Origin: an uncultured Phascolarctobacterium sp.
GTDB lineage: Bacteria; Bacillota; Negativicutes; Acidaminococcales; Acidaminococcaceae
Assembly: GCA_949285135.1 (NCBI GenBank)
Contig: CASDXO010000006.1
Span: 114,639 to 178,638 of the forward strand
DNA: 64,000 nucleotides
Direction of reading: 5' to 3'
Every line of letters begins with the position of its first letter. Within the stretch, counting starts at the first letter, position 1. Below are positions 55,632-64,000 of the stretch, piece by piece. The notes beneath the pieces were generated by a model that was given only the letters and a program-made list of their open reading frames with translations, was not told where the DNA came from and did not search any database. A program made the position numbers and the translations under genes.

Positions 55632-56842
55632 TGGATACAAATATTGTTGCAACTTTGTTTCCTGGCATAGCCAGCCTGTTTGTACAGGATCCTGTTATTG
55701 CCGGTGCCAGAATCGCATTGATTATTTTCGGCTTTTTCCTTGCATATCTTGGCTTTAAACGTACTTTAGAGCCATTGATTATGGTGCCGATGGGGATCGG
55801 TATGATTTGTATTAACTGCGGCGTGTTGTTCTTGGATGATGGTAAGCTTGGAACACTGTTTCTGGATCCGCTGATTTCAGAGCCTGGTGCGCTGGTAGAT
55901 ATTATGCAGATTAACTTTCTGCAGCCCATCTACAACCTTACTTTCAGCAACAGTCTGGTTGCCTGCCTGGTATTCATGGGCGTAGGTGCCATGTGTGAAA
56001 TCAGTTTTATCCTGGCTAATCCCTGGACTTCTATCATTATTGCAATCTTTGCAGAAGCAGGTACTTTTGTTACCTTGGTTTTGGGGGTACATCTTGGACT
56101 GACTCCACATGAAGCTGCAGCAGTTGCTTCTATCGGCGGCGCCGACGGTCCTATGGTTCTGTTTACTTCTTTGATGCTTGCTCCGCATCTGTTTGTGCCG
56201 ATTTCTGTAATAGCTTATCTGTATCTTAGTCTTACTTATGCAGGCTATCCGGCACTTGTAAAAATGCTGGTGCCGAAAAAATACAGAGGCAACGATATCT
56301 GGTTTGATGCGCCGGAAGTTCCTAAAACTAAGAAGTTTATCTTTATTCTTGTTTGCTGCGCTCTGTTATGCATTCTGCTGCCGATGGCTGCGCCGCTTAT
56401 CATGTCCTTCTTCCTTGGCATGGCTATTAAGGAAGCAGAAATCGTTCCTTATCAGGATCTTATCGAAAACACTGTTTTATATACCGGTACCCTGATGCTT
56501 GGCCTGCTGCTTGGCACCCTGTGTGAAGCATCTACCCTGTTGAACCCCAAAGTAGCACCGCTGATTGTACTGGGCGTATTGGCGTTGGCAGTATCTGGCG
56601 TTGTAGGTCTGTTAGGCGGTTGGGTTGTATATTGGTTCAAAAAAGGAAACTTTAATCCTGTAGTTGGTATTGCTGGCGTATCATGCGTACCTACCACTGC
56701 TAAAATTGCTCAGCACGCTGCTGAAGATGAAGATCCGTTTGCAGTAGTAATGCCTGTAGCTATGGGTGCTAATATCGGTGGTGTAATTGTGTCTGCGATT
56801 GCTTGCGGCGTATTTATTGCAACTATAGGTATGGTTAAATAA
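55631..56842 (+). CDS. madB: Na+-translocating carboxybiotin decarboxylase subunit (MadB type)
   Basis: A 403-residue inner-membrane protein with about nine to eleven hydrophobic segments, homologous to OadB, GcdB and MmdB. The Asp of region IIIa is in VASIGGADGPMVLFTSLM (near 178-190), and region VIII is NPVVGIAGVSCVPTTAKIAQ (near 345-365), both needed for Na+ transfer. It decarboxylates carboxybiotin on MadF and pumps Na+ outward. Identification as MadB rests on the mad genes that follow. Confidence 0.92.
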   Translation: MDTNIVATLFPGIASLFVQDPVIAGARIALIIFGFFLAYLGFKRTLEPLIMVPMGIGMICINCGVLFLDDGKLGTLFLDPLISEPGALVDIMQINFLQPIYNLTFSNSLVACLVFMGVGAMCEISFILANPWTSIIIAIFAEAGTFVTLVLGVHLGLTPHEAAAVASIGGADGPMVLFTSLMLAPHLFVPISVIAYLYLSLTYAGYPALVKMLVPKKYRGNDIWFDAPEVPKTKKFIFILVCCALLCILLPMAAPLIMSFFLGMAIKEAEIVPYQDLIENTVLYTGTLMLGLLLGTLCEASTLLNPKVAPLIVLGVLALAVSGVVGLLGGWVVYWFKKGNFNPVVGIAGVSCVPTTAKIAQHAAEDEDPFAVVMPVAMGANIGGVIVSAIACGVFIATIGMVK

Positions 56843-56870
56843 TTTAGACGGTTTTAAACGGGTATCTGTC

Positions 56871-57614
56871 ATGAAATTACAGCTGCATTATTATGATGTT
56901 TTAGAATCCACTAATATTACTGCTGTCGATGCTGCGCTACATGGTGCTGCCGAAGGCTCTGTCATAGTGGCAGGTAAGCAGTGTGGTGCCAGCGGCAGAA
57001 TGGGCAGAGTATGGAATTCTCCTAACGGGGGTTTATGGTTTTCCGTTATTCTTCGTCCTCGTATAAACCCTGAAAATGTTGCCCAGCTGACTTTGCTGGC
57101 TGGTGTTGCTGTTGCTAAGGCTTTAAGCTTTCTGTATGAGACAGAAGATGTGAAAATAAAATGGCCCAACGACCTGTTGCTGCAGGGTAAGAAAATTTGC
57201 GGCATTTTGTCGGAAATGAAACTTGATGAAAACGGATTGATTGATTATGCGATACTTGGTATCGGGGTTAATGTCAATCTGCAGCGCAGCGATTTTCCAA
57301 CAGAGATTCAGCATATTGCAACTTCCTTACTCCTTGCTACAGGAAAAAGTTTTAGCTGTAACGAGGTGTTGCAGAGAATATTACAGGAAATGTCTTCGTT
57401 ATATGAAATATGGCTTGAACATGGGCCGGAGAGCCTGTTTACTCAATGGAAGCATTACAGCTGTACGTTGGGACAGAAGGTTCTGGTAAAAGATAATGAC
57501 AGGATAATCTTCTCAGGTACAGCAGTGGATATGGGAGTACAGGGTTCTCTCTTGGTATGTAATGAAGATGGTATACAGAGGAGTTTTGATTTTGGAGAAA
57601 TAAGCATTCGTTGA
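56871..57614 (+). CDS. birA: Biotin protein ligase without DNA-binding domain
   Basis: A 247-residue group I ligase that attaches biotin to carrier lysines. The N-terminal helix-turn-helix of bifunctional BirA is missing. GASGRMGRVW (biotin/AMP loop, near 40-49), KWPNDLLLQGKKICGILSEM (near 97-116) and the C-terminal SH3-like domain (GQKVLVKDND...) are present. Its place inside the mad operon suggests it serves MadF. Confidence 0.93.
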   Translation: MKLQLHYYDVLESTNITAVDAALHGAAEGSVIVAGKQCGASGRMGRVWNSPNGGLWFSVILRPRINPENVAQLTLLAGVAVAKALSFLYETEDVKIKWPNDLLLQGKKICGILSEMKLDENGLIDYAILGIGVNVNLQRSDFPTEIQHIATSLLLATGKSFSCNEVLQRILQEMSSLYEIWLEHGPESLFTQWKHYSCTLGQKVLVKDNDRIIFSGTAVDMGVQGSLLVCNEDGIQRSFDFGEISIR

Positions 57615-57631
57615 GAGAAGGAGTGATCGTA

Positions 57632-58078
57632 ATGACTGATTGTACACGGACTTTATTGGAGAACAGTGTTAACAGTTCTGGAATAGCTGCTATGTTATTG
57701 GCTTTGACCCAGACAATTTATGATGAAGAGAAAGTTAAGCAGATAGTAGCAAAAAATGGTTTTAAGGCTGTGGTTACAGAAGTTGGAGGAAGAACCTCTT
57801 TTGACGATTTTAACGAAAAAATCAATCGTGCTGTAATTGGTGCAAGTTTGAATTCCGGTATTATTCAAAAAACAACTAATGATATCCATGCATTGATACA
57901 TGCGACAGAAGAAGCAAAGAAGGGTATCCTGGTAAGCGTAAGTACAAGTGCCAATCTGGCGATGAAGATAGCTGTGGCACGTGATGACACCTGGATAGCA
58001 GTTGCATTATTCGGCAAATCGGCACTGCATTATATGACTAATCATGATCGTGCAGGGCTGGGTGTGATGCATATATAG
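57632..58078 (+). CDS. HutP-family RNA-binding antitermination protein, copy 2
   Basis: A 148-residue paralogue of the copy at 54720, aligning with it without gaps. His86 and His90 in DIHALIHATEE and His147 in GVMHI keep the metal site; TWIAVALFGKSALHYMTNHDRAG matches the HutP core. AAGGAG precedes ATG 57632. It is followed directly by terminator T3 and then madA, repeating the hutP-terminator-mad order seen upstream of madB. Confidence 0.87.
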   Translation: MTDCTRTLLENSVNSSGIAAMLLALTQTIYDEEKVKQIVAKNGFKAVVTEVGGRTSFDDFNEKINRAVIGASLNSGIIQKTTNDIHALIHATEEAKKGILVSVSTSANLAMKIAVARDDTWIAVALFGKSALHYMTNHDRAGLGVMHI

Positions 58079-58107
58079 TGCTGAATAAAAAAGAATAATG
58101 GGAATGA

Positions 58108-58149
58108 GAGAGTATGAGCAGGCAATACCTGCATATACTCTCTTTTTTT
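58108..58149 (+). terminator. Terminator T3 inside the mad operon, before madA (attenuator candidate)
   Basis: GAGAGTAT...ATACTCTC (8 bp) and GCAGG-CAATA-CCTGC (5 bp), separated by a 2x2 internal loop, followed by seven T. It lies 30 bases after hutP copy 2 and 50 before madA. The 5' arm holds GAG-TAT-GAG-CAG. Confidence 0.88.
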
Positions 58150-58199
58150 ATTTGGCCTTAATATATGAAGCTTTTCTTATTCAGAAAGGAGAGACCGTA

Positions 58200-59873
58200 A
58201 TGGAGTACAAAGGAATCACTCGTGAGTGGGACACTCTGAAAAAAGACGCAATGGAACGTGCAAAAAATGCTGCTCCCTACGTCAAGGAAGGAAAAATAGT
58301 TGATGCCAAAGATACCGTGGCTTTGCTTGAAGCGGTAATCAAACCCTTTGACAAAGTCAATATTGAAGGCAACAACCAAAAACAGGCAGACTTTTTGGCT
58401 AAATGCTTGTGTCAGGTTGATCCTGTCAAAGTTCATGATCTGCATATGGTACAGTCTGTACTTACCTTGCCGGAACATCTGGATGTATTTGAAAAAGGTA
58501 TTGCTAAAAAACTGGATATGTCTTTCTCTGGTCCTCAGGCTGGACGTATAGCTCAATTCCTTAAGGAAGGTAAGCTGGAACTTGGTGCAATTCATACTTA
58601 TCTGGAACTTTATGGTCGTTACTTTGTTGATCTGACTCCGCGTGTAGCTTTAGTAGCAGCTACTATGGCAGACAGAAAAGGTAATCTGTTTACCGGTTTC
58701 AGTACTGAAGATACTCCGGCTATTGTCGAAGCAACCAAATTCCGTCAGGGTATCGTTATTGCTCAGGTTAATGAGATTGTTGATGAGTTGCCGCGTGTTG
58801 ATATTCCAGGCGACTGGGTTGACTATGTAGTACAATCTCCGAAACCGTTTTATATCGAGCCGCTGTTTACCCGTGATCCGGCACTCATTACCGATGCTCA
58901 GGTTTTGAAAGGCATGATGGCTATTAAGGGCATCTACGGTGAATATGAAGTTACCTCTCTGAACCACGGCATCGGCTTTGATACTGCAGCAATTGAACTG
59001 TTGCTGCCTACTTATGGTGAAGAACTTGGTCTGAAAGGCAAAATCTGCAGAAACTTTATTTTGAATCCGCATCCGACCCTTATTCCGGCTATTGAAACCG
59101 GCTGGGTAGAATCTGTTCACTGCTTTGGCGGCGAACTTGGTATGGAAGATTATGTTGCAGCCCGCAGCGATATCTTCTTTGTTGGTCCGGATGGATCCAT
59201 GCGTTCTAACCGTGCTTTCTCTCAGACTGCCGGTCACTATGCAATCGATATGTTCATCGGTGGTACCTTACAAATCGACCCGTATGGCAACAGCTCCACT
59301 GCAACCGCTAACCGCGTAGCAGGCTTCGGCGGTGCGCCTAATATGGGCTGCGATCCTAAAGGTCGTCGTCATTCCTCCGGCGCATGGCTGAAATGCGGCG
59401 AAGAATATGCTCTGAATTCCGAACTGTGGGGGCCTGTACGCCGTGGTAAACGTCTGGTTGTACAGCTGGCAGAAACCTTCCGTGAAAAACTGGCTCCTGG
59501 CTTCGTAGAAGAACTTGATGCTTTTGCATTGGCAAAGAATGCTAACCTTTCTATCGAACCGGTAATGATTTACGGCGATGACCTGACCCATATTATTACT
59601 GAAGAAGGTATCGCTTATCTGCCTAAATGCCGCAACATGGAAGAACGTACGGCAGCAATCCGTGGTATCGCAGGTTTTACCGAAGTTGGTATGAAAGCTG
59701 ATCCGAAAGAAACTAAACGTCTGCGTGAGCTGGGTATCATCAAGACTCCGGCTGATCTCGGCATTGACATGAGCAGAGCTAACCGCTCCATGTTGGCAGC
59801 TAAAAATGTACATGACCTTGTTGTTTGGTCTAAAGGCTTGTATAATCCGCCTGCTAAATTCAGAAACTGGTAA
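58200..59873 (+). CDS. madA: Malonate decarboxylase alpha subunit, acetyl-S-ACP:malonate ACP transferase
   Basis: A 557-residue enzyme of the MdcA/MadA family that exchanges the acetyl group on the acyl carrier protein for malonyl. NHGIGFDTAAIELLLPTYGEEL, CFGGELGMEDYVAARSDIFFVGPDGS, GNSSTATANRVAGFGGAPNMG and GEEYALNSELWGPVRRGKRLVVQLAETF are family marks. AAAGGAGAG lies before ATG 58200; the longer frame from 58098 starts inside terminator T3 and is rejected. Confidence 0.95.
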   Translation: MEYKGITREWDTLKKDAMERAKNAAPYVKEGKIVDAKDTVALLEAVIKPFDKVNIEGNNQKQADFLAKCLCQVDPVKVHDLHMVQSVLTLPEHLDVFEKGIAKKLDMSFSGPQAGRIAQFLKEGKLELGAIHTYLELYGRYFVDLTPRVALVAATMADRKGNLFTGFSTEDTPAIVEATKFRQGIVIAQVNEIVDELPRVDIPGDWVDYVVQSPKPFYIEPLFTRDPALITDAQVLKGMMAIKGIYGEYEVTSLNHGIGFDTAAIELLLPTYGEELGLKGKICRNFILNPHPTLIPAIETGWVESVHCFGGELGMEDYVAARSDIFFVGPDGSMRSNRAFSQTAGHYAIDMFIGGTLQIDPYGNSSTATANRVAGFGGAPNMGCDPKGRRHSSGAWLKCGEEYALNSELWGPVRRGKRLVVQLAETFREKLAPGFVEELDAFALAKNANLSIEPVMIYGDDLTHIITEEGIAYLPKCRNMEERTAAIRGIAGFTEVGMKADPKETKRLRELGIIKTPADLGIDMSRANRSMLAAKNVHDLVVWSKGLYNPPAKFRNW

Positions 59874-59888
59874 GAGGAGGAGAGAAAA

Positions 59889-60215
59889 GTGGCATTACAA
59901 GTATTGGAATTTGAATTCAAATCAGAAGCTACTCAAACTATTGCTAAGGAATGGTCCCATCTCGGCGTAACTGGTTCCGGTGATCTGGAAGTACTGTTTG
60001 AGAAAAAAGACCTGGGTGGCAATGTAAAGGCAAAAGTAGTAACTCCTGTTAAAGGTTTTGATGCAGTTTGGGAAAAAATGATTGAAAAATTTGTCAATGA
60101 TACCGGCGTAGGCAATATCAGCATTGAAATCAATGACGACAACGCTACACCAATCGTAGTGTACATGAGATTGCGTCAGGCTTTGGCTGAAGCTACAGCA
60201 AAGGAGGCTGAATAA
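59889..60215 (+). CDS. madE: Malonate decarboxylase acyl carrier protein
   Basis: A 108-residue carrier of the MdcC/MadE type that holds the substrate on a phosphoribosyl-dephospho-CoA group. The modified Ser is in VTGSGDLEVLFE (near 28-32). It is not a classical 4'-phosphopantetheine ACP. GTG start with GAGGAGGAG upstream, directly after madA. Confidence 0.94.
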   Translation: MALQVLEFEFKSEATQTIAKEWSHLGVTGSGDLEVLFEKKDLGGNVKAKVVTPVKGFDAVWEKMIEKFVNDTGVGNISIEINDDNATPIVVYMRLRQALAEATAKEAE

Positions 60216-60216
60216 G

Positions 60217-61176
60217 ATGAAAAGTTGGACTGAGCTTGCTAACAGCAGCTTTTTCGATGCTAATGCCCGTGAACGTGCGCTGGGCTTAGTTGATAAAGAT
60301 ACTTTTACCGAATTTCTGAGCCCTATCGACCGTTATTGCAGCCCGCATCTTCCTGTATTGGGTGCTGCAGTAGAATTTGATGACGGTACTGTTACCGGCG
60401 TGGGCCTGATTGGGAAACATCCCGTTTTCGTTGTATCTATGGAAGGGAAATTTATCGGCGGTGCTATCGGCGAAGTGAACGGCGGCAAAATGGTTGCTAC
60501 TATCCGTCTGGCTTTAAAAGCTGCTGCTGCTATTAAAGAACAGCATCCCGACGATTATGCTGCTCGCCGTCCGTTGGTAGCTATCTCCTTTGAAACTGGC
60601 GGCGTGCGTCTGCATGAAGCAAATGCCGGCCTGCTGGCTCATGCGGAAGTAATGGATGCCTTCCAGGACTGCCGCGGTATTGTGCCCATCGTTTCTGTAG
60701 TAGGCAGTAAGGTTGGCTGCTTCGGCGGTATGGGATTTGTTGCTGCTGCTACCGACGTCATCGTTATGAATGAAGAAGGCCGTATCGGTCTGACCGGCCC
60801 GGAAGTAATCGAGCAGGAAATGGGCAAGGATGAATTTGATGCCTCCAATAAAGCTCTGGTATATCGTACAACCGGCGCTAAACATAAATATATCATCCAG
60901 GACTGCAACTATTTGGTAGAAGATAAAATTGGTGATTTCCATAATGTTCTGGCTGAAGTAGCTGACATTCCTATGGATGAAATTGAAAAAATGCGTCGTA
61001 TCGGTTCTTTGAAACTGGTTCAGGAACAACAGGGACTGGTTAAACTGGTCGGCGATATGCAGCCGAAAGATTCCATGGATCTGTGGAAACATTTTGGCAA
61101 TGAAAATCCTGCAGAACTTCCTGAACTCAGCACTGCTGAATTCCTGAAAGTTGTAAAACGCAGAGAACGCGCATAA
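60217..61176 (+). CDS. madC: Malonate decarboxylase beta (carboxyltransferase) subunit
   Basis: A 319-residue crotonase-fold subunit that, with MadD, moves the malonyl carboxyl group to biotin on MadF. Conserved stretches are GKFIGGAIGEVNGGKMVATIRLAL, FETGGVRLHEANAGLLAHAEVMDAF and GFVAAATDVIVMNEEGRIGLTGPEVIEQE. It starts 1 base after madE, so translation is coupled. Confidence 0.95.
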   Translation: MKSWTELANSSFFDANARERALGLVDKDTFTEFLSPIDRYCSPHLPVLGAAVEFDDGTVTGVGLIGKHPVFVVSMEGKFIGGAIGEVNGGKMVATIRLALKAAAAIKEQHPDDYAARRPLVAISFETGGVRLHEANAGLLAHAEVMDAFQDCRGIVPIVSVVGSKVGCFGGMGFVAAATDVIVMNEEGRIGLTGPEVIEQEMGKDEFDASNKALVYRTTGAKHKYIIQDCNYLVEDKIGDFHNVLAEVADIPMDEIEKMRRIGSLKLVQEQQGLVKLVGDMQPKDSMDLWKHFGNENPAELPELSTAEFLKVVKRRERA

Positions 61177-61196
61177 GGGCAGAGGAGGTAACAAAC

Positions 61197-62087
61197 ATGG
61201 AAGAATTAGACAACACTATGATTGGCCGCGGCCGTGATGCGATAGACATGATTTTAGACAGCGGTTCCTTTGAAGAAAATCATGTTGGTGCTTTTGAATT
61301 TGACCCTGAATATGGTCCCGGTTCCGTAGTTGGTACCGGCAAAATGGACGGCATGACTGTAACTGTCATTGCCAATGATGCTTATGCATTTAACGAAAGA
61401 TTTCCGGTTGTATTTGGCGGCGTAATCGGTTTGGAAGAAGGCTATAAAATGGCTACTGCTGTTTATCGCACTATTGAGAGCGATAAAGACAAACCGCTGG
61501 CAGAAAAAAGACCTATTGTCCTGATTGTTGACACCCCGGGCAACGGACCTGGCAAAATGGAAGAAATTGCCGGTATGAATAAATCCACCGGCGGCTATCA
61601 GCTGGCTCTGGCTGAAGCAAGAAAAACCGGCCATCCTATTATTGCTATGGTTATCGGCCGTGCAATCTCCGGTGCGTTCCTGTGCCATGGACTGCAGGCA
61701 GACCATATCTTGGCACTGTCCAAGGAATACGGCACCATGATTCATGTAATGCCTATTACATCTATTTCCCGTATTACCAAGATGGATATCGAACGTCTGG
61801 AAGAATTGTCTAAGAGTAACCCTGTTTTCGCAGCAGGTGTTGACTTCTTCTACAAATTGGGCGGTGTACAGGAAATCGTTGAAAAACCTGAAGATATGCG
61901 TGATGTCATCATCAAACATATCAAAGAAGTTGCCGCTCTTAAAGCCGAAGGCAAGTCTGAACTGCTTGGACCTTGGGGACGCGGTATCCTTGGTAATGAA
62001 CGCGGCGGACGTACCCACCGCATGGCTGCAATCAAAAAAGTAAACGAAGAATTTGATGCTGTAGCCGATAAATACATTAACGCTTAA
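61197..62087 (+). CDS. madD: Malonate decarboxylase gamma (carboxyltransferase) subunit
   Basis: A 296-residue partner of MadC. VIANDAYAFNERFPVVFGGVIGLEEG, VDTPGNGPGKMEEIAGMN, IGRAISGAFLCHGLQADHI and ERGGRTHRMAAI are family features. AGAGGAGGT precedes the ATG. Confidence 0.95.
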   Translation: MEELDNTMIGRGRDAIDMILDSGSFEENHVGAFEFDPEYGPGSVVGTGKMDGMTVTVIANDAYAFNERFPVVFGGVIGLEEGYKMATAVYRTIESDKDKPLAEKRPIVLIVDTPGNGPGKMEEIAGMNKSTGGYQLALAEARKTGHPIIAMVIGRAISGAFLCHGLQADHILALSKEYGTMIHVMPITSISRITKMDIERLEELSKSNPVFAAGVDFFYKLGGVQEIVEKPEDMRDVIIKHIKEVAALKAEGKSELLGPWGRGILGNERGGRTHRMAAIKKVNEEFDAVADKYINA

Positions 62088-62105
62088 CAGATTAGGAGGG
62101 TAAGT

Positions 62106-63209
62106 ATGAACAGTATCTTGGATGAAATCAGCAGCCTGGTAAAAGAATTTGGCTCAGCGCCTAAATTTGAAGATATGCCCCGAAGAACGCTTTCTGATAA
62201 GGGAATAGCCGGACCGACATCGGCTCATATCATTGAAGAAGTTCATACCCCTCTTAATTTTGCTTATCTGACATTTACAACCGGGTCTTCTGCCTTTCAG
62301 AACATTGTTGGCGTAGCCTATGCAGAAATGCCGGCAAGGGTTCAGGCGTCGTTCAGGATTCTTGAACGGGTGGGGCTGAAGGCAGGGGACAGGGTGCTTG
62401 TTACCTATCCGCCTCTGGTAAATGTTTTTTCTGGAGAAGCTTTTAAAAAATATGGGCTTGAATGGTCCTTTCTGGTACGTTCCAGCAGAGATGCTTTCCT
62501 TGCGGCCTTACACGAATTTAAACCTAAAGCTGTAGTTGGAGAATCATCCTTTATACGGGCAGCATTGGAAGATGCCCGGCATATGGGAGTAGCTGAGGAG
62601 CTGCCGAAAAATATCATCCTGCTGACTGCCGGCACGCCTTTAGATTTGGAACTGCTCAGCGTTGCTGAAAGTGTGCTGCAGGCAGAGGTACATGATCTGT
62701 ACGGATGCCAGGAATTTGGCTGGTTGGCCATGGACGGGATACCGGTAAGAGATGATATTTCGCTGATTCCCACTGCTGACAGCAGCGGAAAAGAGCTGTA
62801 CGAACTGGTTGTGGGAGGTTTGCCCATGGGCGACAGTTTCCCGGTCAGTGACAGTGGTCATATCTGCAACAGCGAGGGCAAGATCATTACCTATAGACGA
62901 CAGAGAAGTTATCCGGAATACGAAGTTATTGTCAAAGCGACAAAACTTACCTCAGCAGTTACCCTGGGGCGGGTAGCAAGAAGCATTTTAAGGATTAAAG
63001 GCAGAATCGTGAAAGTAAGTCCTGAACTGGTAACCAGCGCTGCTCAAACTGTTTTGGAACTTGTCCCGGACTATCTGAGCGGCAGCAGTCAAAAGCCATT
63101 TATTATTGATGATCCGGCAAAGACTAAGTTCTTTGACGATATGGTGCAGGCGCAGCTGGATTATCAGCAAAACAGCAAGGCGGATCCAGTATGGACAAAA
63201 CGCAGTTAA
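62106..63209 (+). CDS. madH: Acyl carrier protein:acetate ligase (MadH type)
   Basis: A 367-residue adenylate-forming enzyme related to phenylacetate-CoA ligases, shorter than those by about 60 residues. LTFTTGSSAFQN resembles the ATP loop; NIILLTAGTPLD and HDLYGCQEFGW (YGxxE motif) follow, and LRIKGRIVKVSPELV is the hinge region. It recharges the thiol of MadE with acetate. It overlaps madG by 19 bases. Confidence 0.88.
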   Translation: MNSILDEISSLVKEFGSAPKFEDMPRRTLSDKGIAGPTSAHIIEEVHTPLNFAYLTFTTGSSAFQNIVGVAYAEMPARVQASFRILERVGLKAGDRVLVTYPPLVNVFSGEAFKKYGLEWSFLVRSSRDAFLAALHEFKPKAVVGESSFIRAALEDARHMGVAEELPKNIILLTAGTPLDLELLSVAESVLQAEVHDLYGCQEFGWLAMDGIPVRDDISLIPTADSSGKELYELVVGGLPMGDSFPVSDSGHICNSEGKIITYRRQRSYPEYEVIVKATKLTSAVTLGRVARSILRIKGRIVKVSPELVTSAAQTVLELVPDYLSGSSQKPFIIDDPAKTKFFDDMVQAQLDYQQNSKADPVWTKRS

Positions 63210-63874
63210 AACGACATAACCTGGTCTTTCTGACAGAAGCCGGAAGGAAATCTGTGTTGCAGCGTGTTACACAGCAGATACAAAATGAAGAGGCACTTAA
63301 AGCAGCAGAAGAAATTTTCTGTGCGGCAGCTGCAGTACCGGGTATTATCAGACGGGATGATACTGGCTCTGATTGCGGGATAGCGATTGGTTTCGTACAT
63401 TACCGCAGGATGGACGGCAATAGGCTGCGGATAGCAACTTATGCGACGGCAGAGGAAATTGACAGGATTGTATCTATCTATACTTTGACTGGTCACCCTA
63501 ATCAAAGGCGAACGGAATGTATGCGTATTATCGACACCATAACATCGCTTGCTGATGATAATGGTCTGCAAATAGGAATATTGGGTTCTGCCGGTATGGA
63601 ACTTGTAACCGGTCTGCCATATACGGATGAATGTTCAGATATTGATATTTTGCTCAAGCCCGCGCCTTATAGTGTTCTGAAGCAGTTCTATACTAAAGCA
63701 AAATCGCTGAGTCCACAGATAAATATGGACTTTGAACTGGAGCTGCCTAACGGATACGGCATCAAACTGGCCGAACTGTTTATGGATACTTCGACAGTGC
63801 TGGGCAAAAGCATTAAAGATGTAGATTTACTAAACAAAAAAGAAATTATGCAAATGCTTGAAAGGGAGAAATGA
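63191..63874 (+). CDS. madG: Holo-ACP synthase for malonate decarboxylase (MdcG/MadG type)
   Basis: A 227-residue nucleotidyltransferase that attaches the phosphoribosyl-dephospho-CoA group to MadE. The catalytic pattern is GILGSAGMELVTGLPY followed by SDIDILL (two Asp, near 157-162). The N-terminal RHNLVFLT stretch (near 8-15) is shared with MdcG. Starts inside the end of madH. Confidence 0.88.
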   Translation: MDKTQLKRHNLVFLTEAGRKSVLQRVTQQIQNEEALKAAEEIFCAAAAVPGIIRRDDTGSDCGIAIGFVHYRRMDGNRLRIATYATAEEIDRIVSIYTLTGHPNQRRTECMRIIDTITSLADDNGLQIGILGSAGMELVTGLPYTDECSDIDILLKPAPYSVLKQFYTKAKSLSPQINMDFELELPNGYGIKLAELFMDTSTVLGKSIKDVDLLNKKEIMQMLEREK

Positions 63875-63877
63875 ATT

Positions 63878-64000
63878 ATGGAAATTAAATCCAGAGTACC
63901 TGGCAAAATCGTACGTTTTGAAAAACAAGTAGGTGAGCATGTAGAAGTAAAAGACGTGCTGATCGTTATGGAAGCAATGAAAATGAAACAACTGGTACCG
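63878..64000 (+). CDS. madF: Biotin carrier protein of malonate decarboxylase, cut by the window end
   Basis: The first 41 residues of a small biotinyl carrier: VPGKIVRFEKQVGEHVEVKD, then EAMKMKQLVP with the biotin-accepting Lys in the MKM motif. MadF carries the carboxyl group from MadC/D to MadB. AAAGGGAG precedes the ATG. The rest lies outside the window. Confidence 0.9.
   Translation, partial: MEIKSRVPGKIVRFEKQVGEHVEVKDVLIVMEAMKMKQLVP

Noticed and set aside
58098..58199. Longer N-terminus of madA starting at 58098
   Set aside because: It would begin within terminator T3 and has no ribosome site; ATG 58200 has AAAGGAGAG and matches the usual start.

Overview
The window looks like the chromosome of an anaerobic diderm Firmicute of the Negativicutes, probably an Acidaminococcaceae member of the Phascolarctobacterium type; this placement is inference from gene content. 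Firmicutes-type genes (HutP family, HrcA/CIRCE-controlled Hsp20, type III glutamine synthetase, a Megasphaera-like flavodoxin) sit beside outer-membrane functions (MlaE/F/D with a barrel-like tail, TolC). Promoters are mostly TTGACA/TATAAT-like with 16-18 bp spacers, and many genes end in clear hairpin-plus-T-run terminators. No rRNA, tRNA, CRISPR array, insertion sequence or prophage was seen. Layout. 1-3.4 kb: the end of a PLP aminotransferase, a DUF3793 protein with a flavodoxin, then an MFS exporter with a GNAT acetyltransferase. 3.5-8.1 kb: a secreted protein facing a type II secretion/type IV pilus-like pseudopilin operon that has no ATPase and whose GspF gene appears frameshifted by a GGAA duplication. 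8.1-12.8 kb, minus strand: a metallophosphoesterase, then a nitrogen block with an ammonium transporter fused to a PII protein and a type III glutamine synthetase preceded by a terminator-like leader. 13.1-15.3 kb: a degenerate sulfite/nitrite-reductase-like protein with an [FeFe]-hydrogenase-like protein. 15.3-21.5 kb: a LysR regulator divergent from CoA-transferase, acyl-CoA mutase large subunit, MmgE/PrpD and hotdog thioesterase genes. 21.6-34.1 kb: housekeeping genes: NCS2 permease, hsp20, rpmE, yqhQ, prfA, prmC, sua5, rpiB, ywlG, glyA, upp, dCMP deaminase, tagO/wecA and wecB. 34.1-41.1 kb: the F-type ATP synthase operon. It has no separate delta gene; a delta C-terminal domain is instead joined to the front of the alpha subunit. 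41.2-51.8 kb: envelope genes: murA, mreB/mbl, a phosphodiester-glycosidase protein, a small anchored protein, a SpoIVB-like S55 protein, mlaEFD and tolC. 51.9-54.6 kb: threonine aldolase, DedA and methionine aminopeptidase. 54.7 kb to the window end: a Na+-translocating biotin-dependent malonate decarboxylase cluster (madB, birA, madA, madE, madC, madD, madH, madG, madF). It is interleaved with two HutP-family genes and three intrinsic terminators, each placed just before mad genes. How the genes work together. The mad genes predict decarboxylation of malonate on an acyl carrier protein, transfer of the carboxyl group to biotin on MadF, and Na+ export by MadB as CO2 is released. Combined with the CoA-transferase/mutase operon, this suggests energy conservation from short dicarboxylates. 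The most interesting signals are (1) a HutP-mad attenuation circuit, in which all three terminators carry GAG-N3-GAG in the 5' arm, and (2) the delta-alpha fusion in the ATP synthase. Secondary ones are the GspF frameshift, the Amt-PII fusion with an internal start, and the glutamine synthetase leader.
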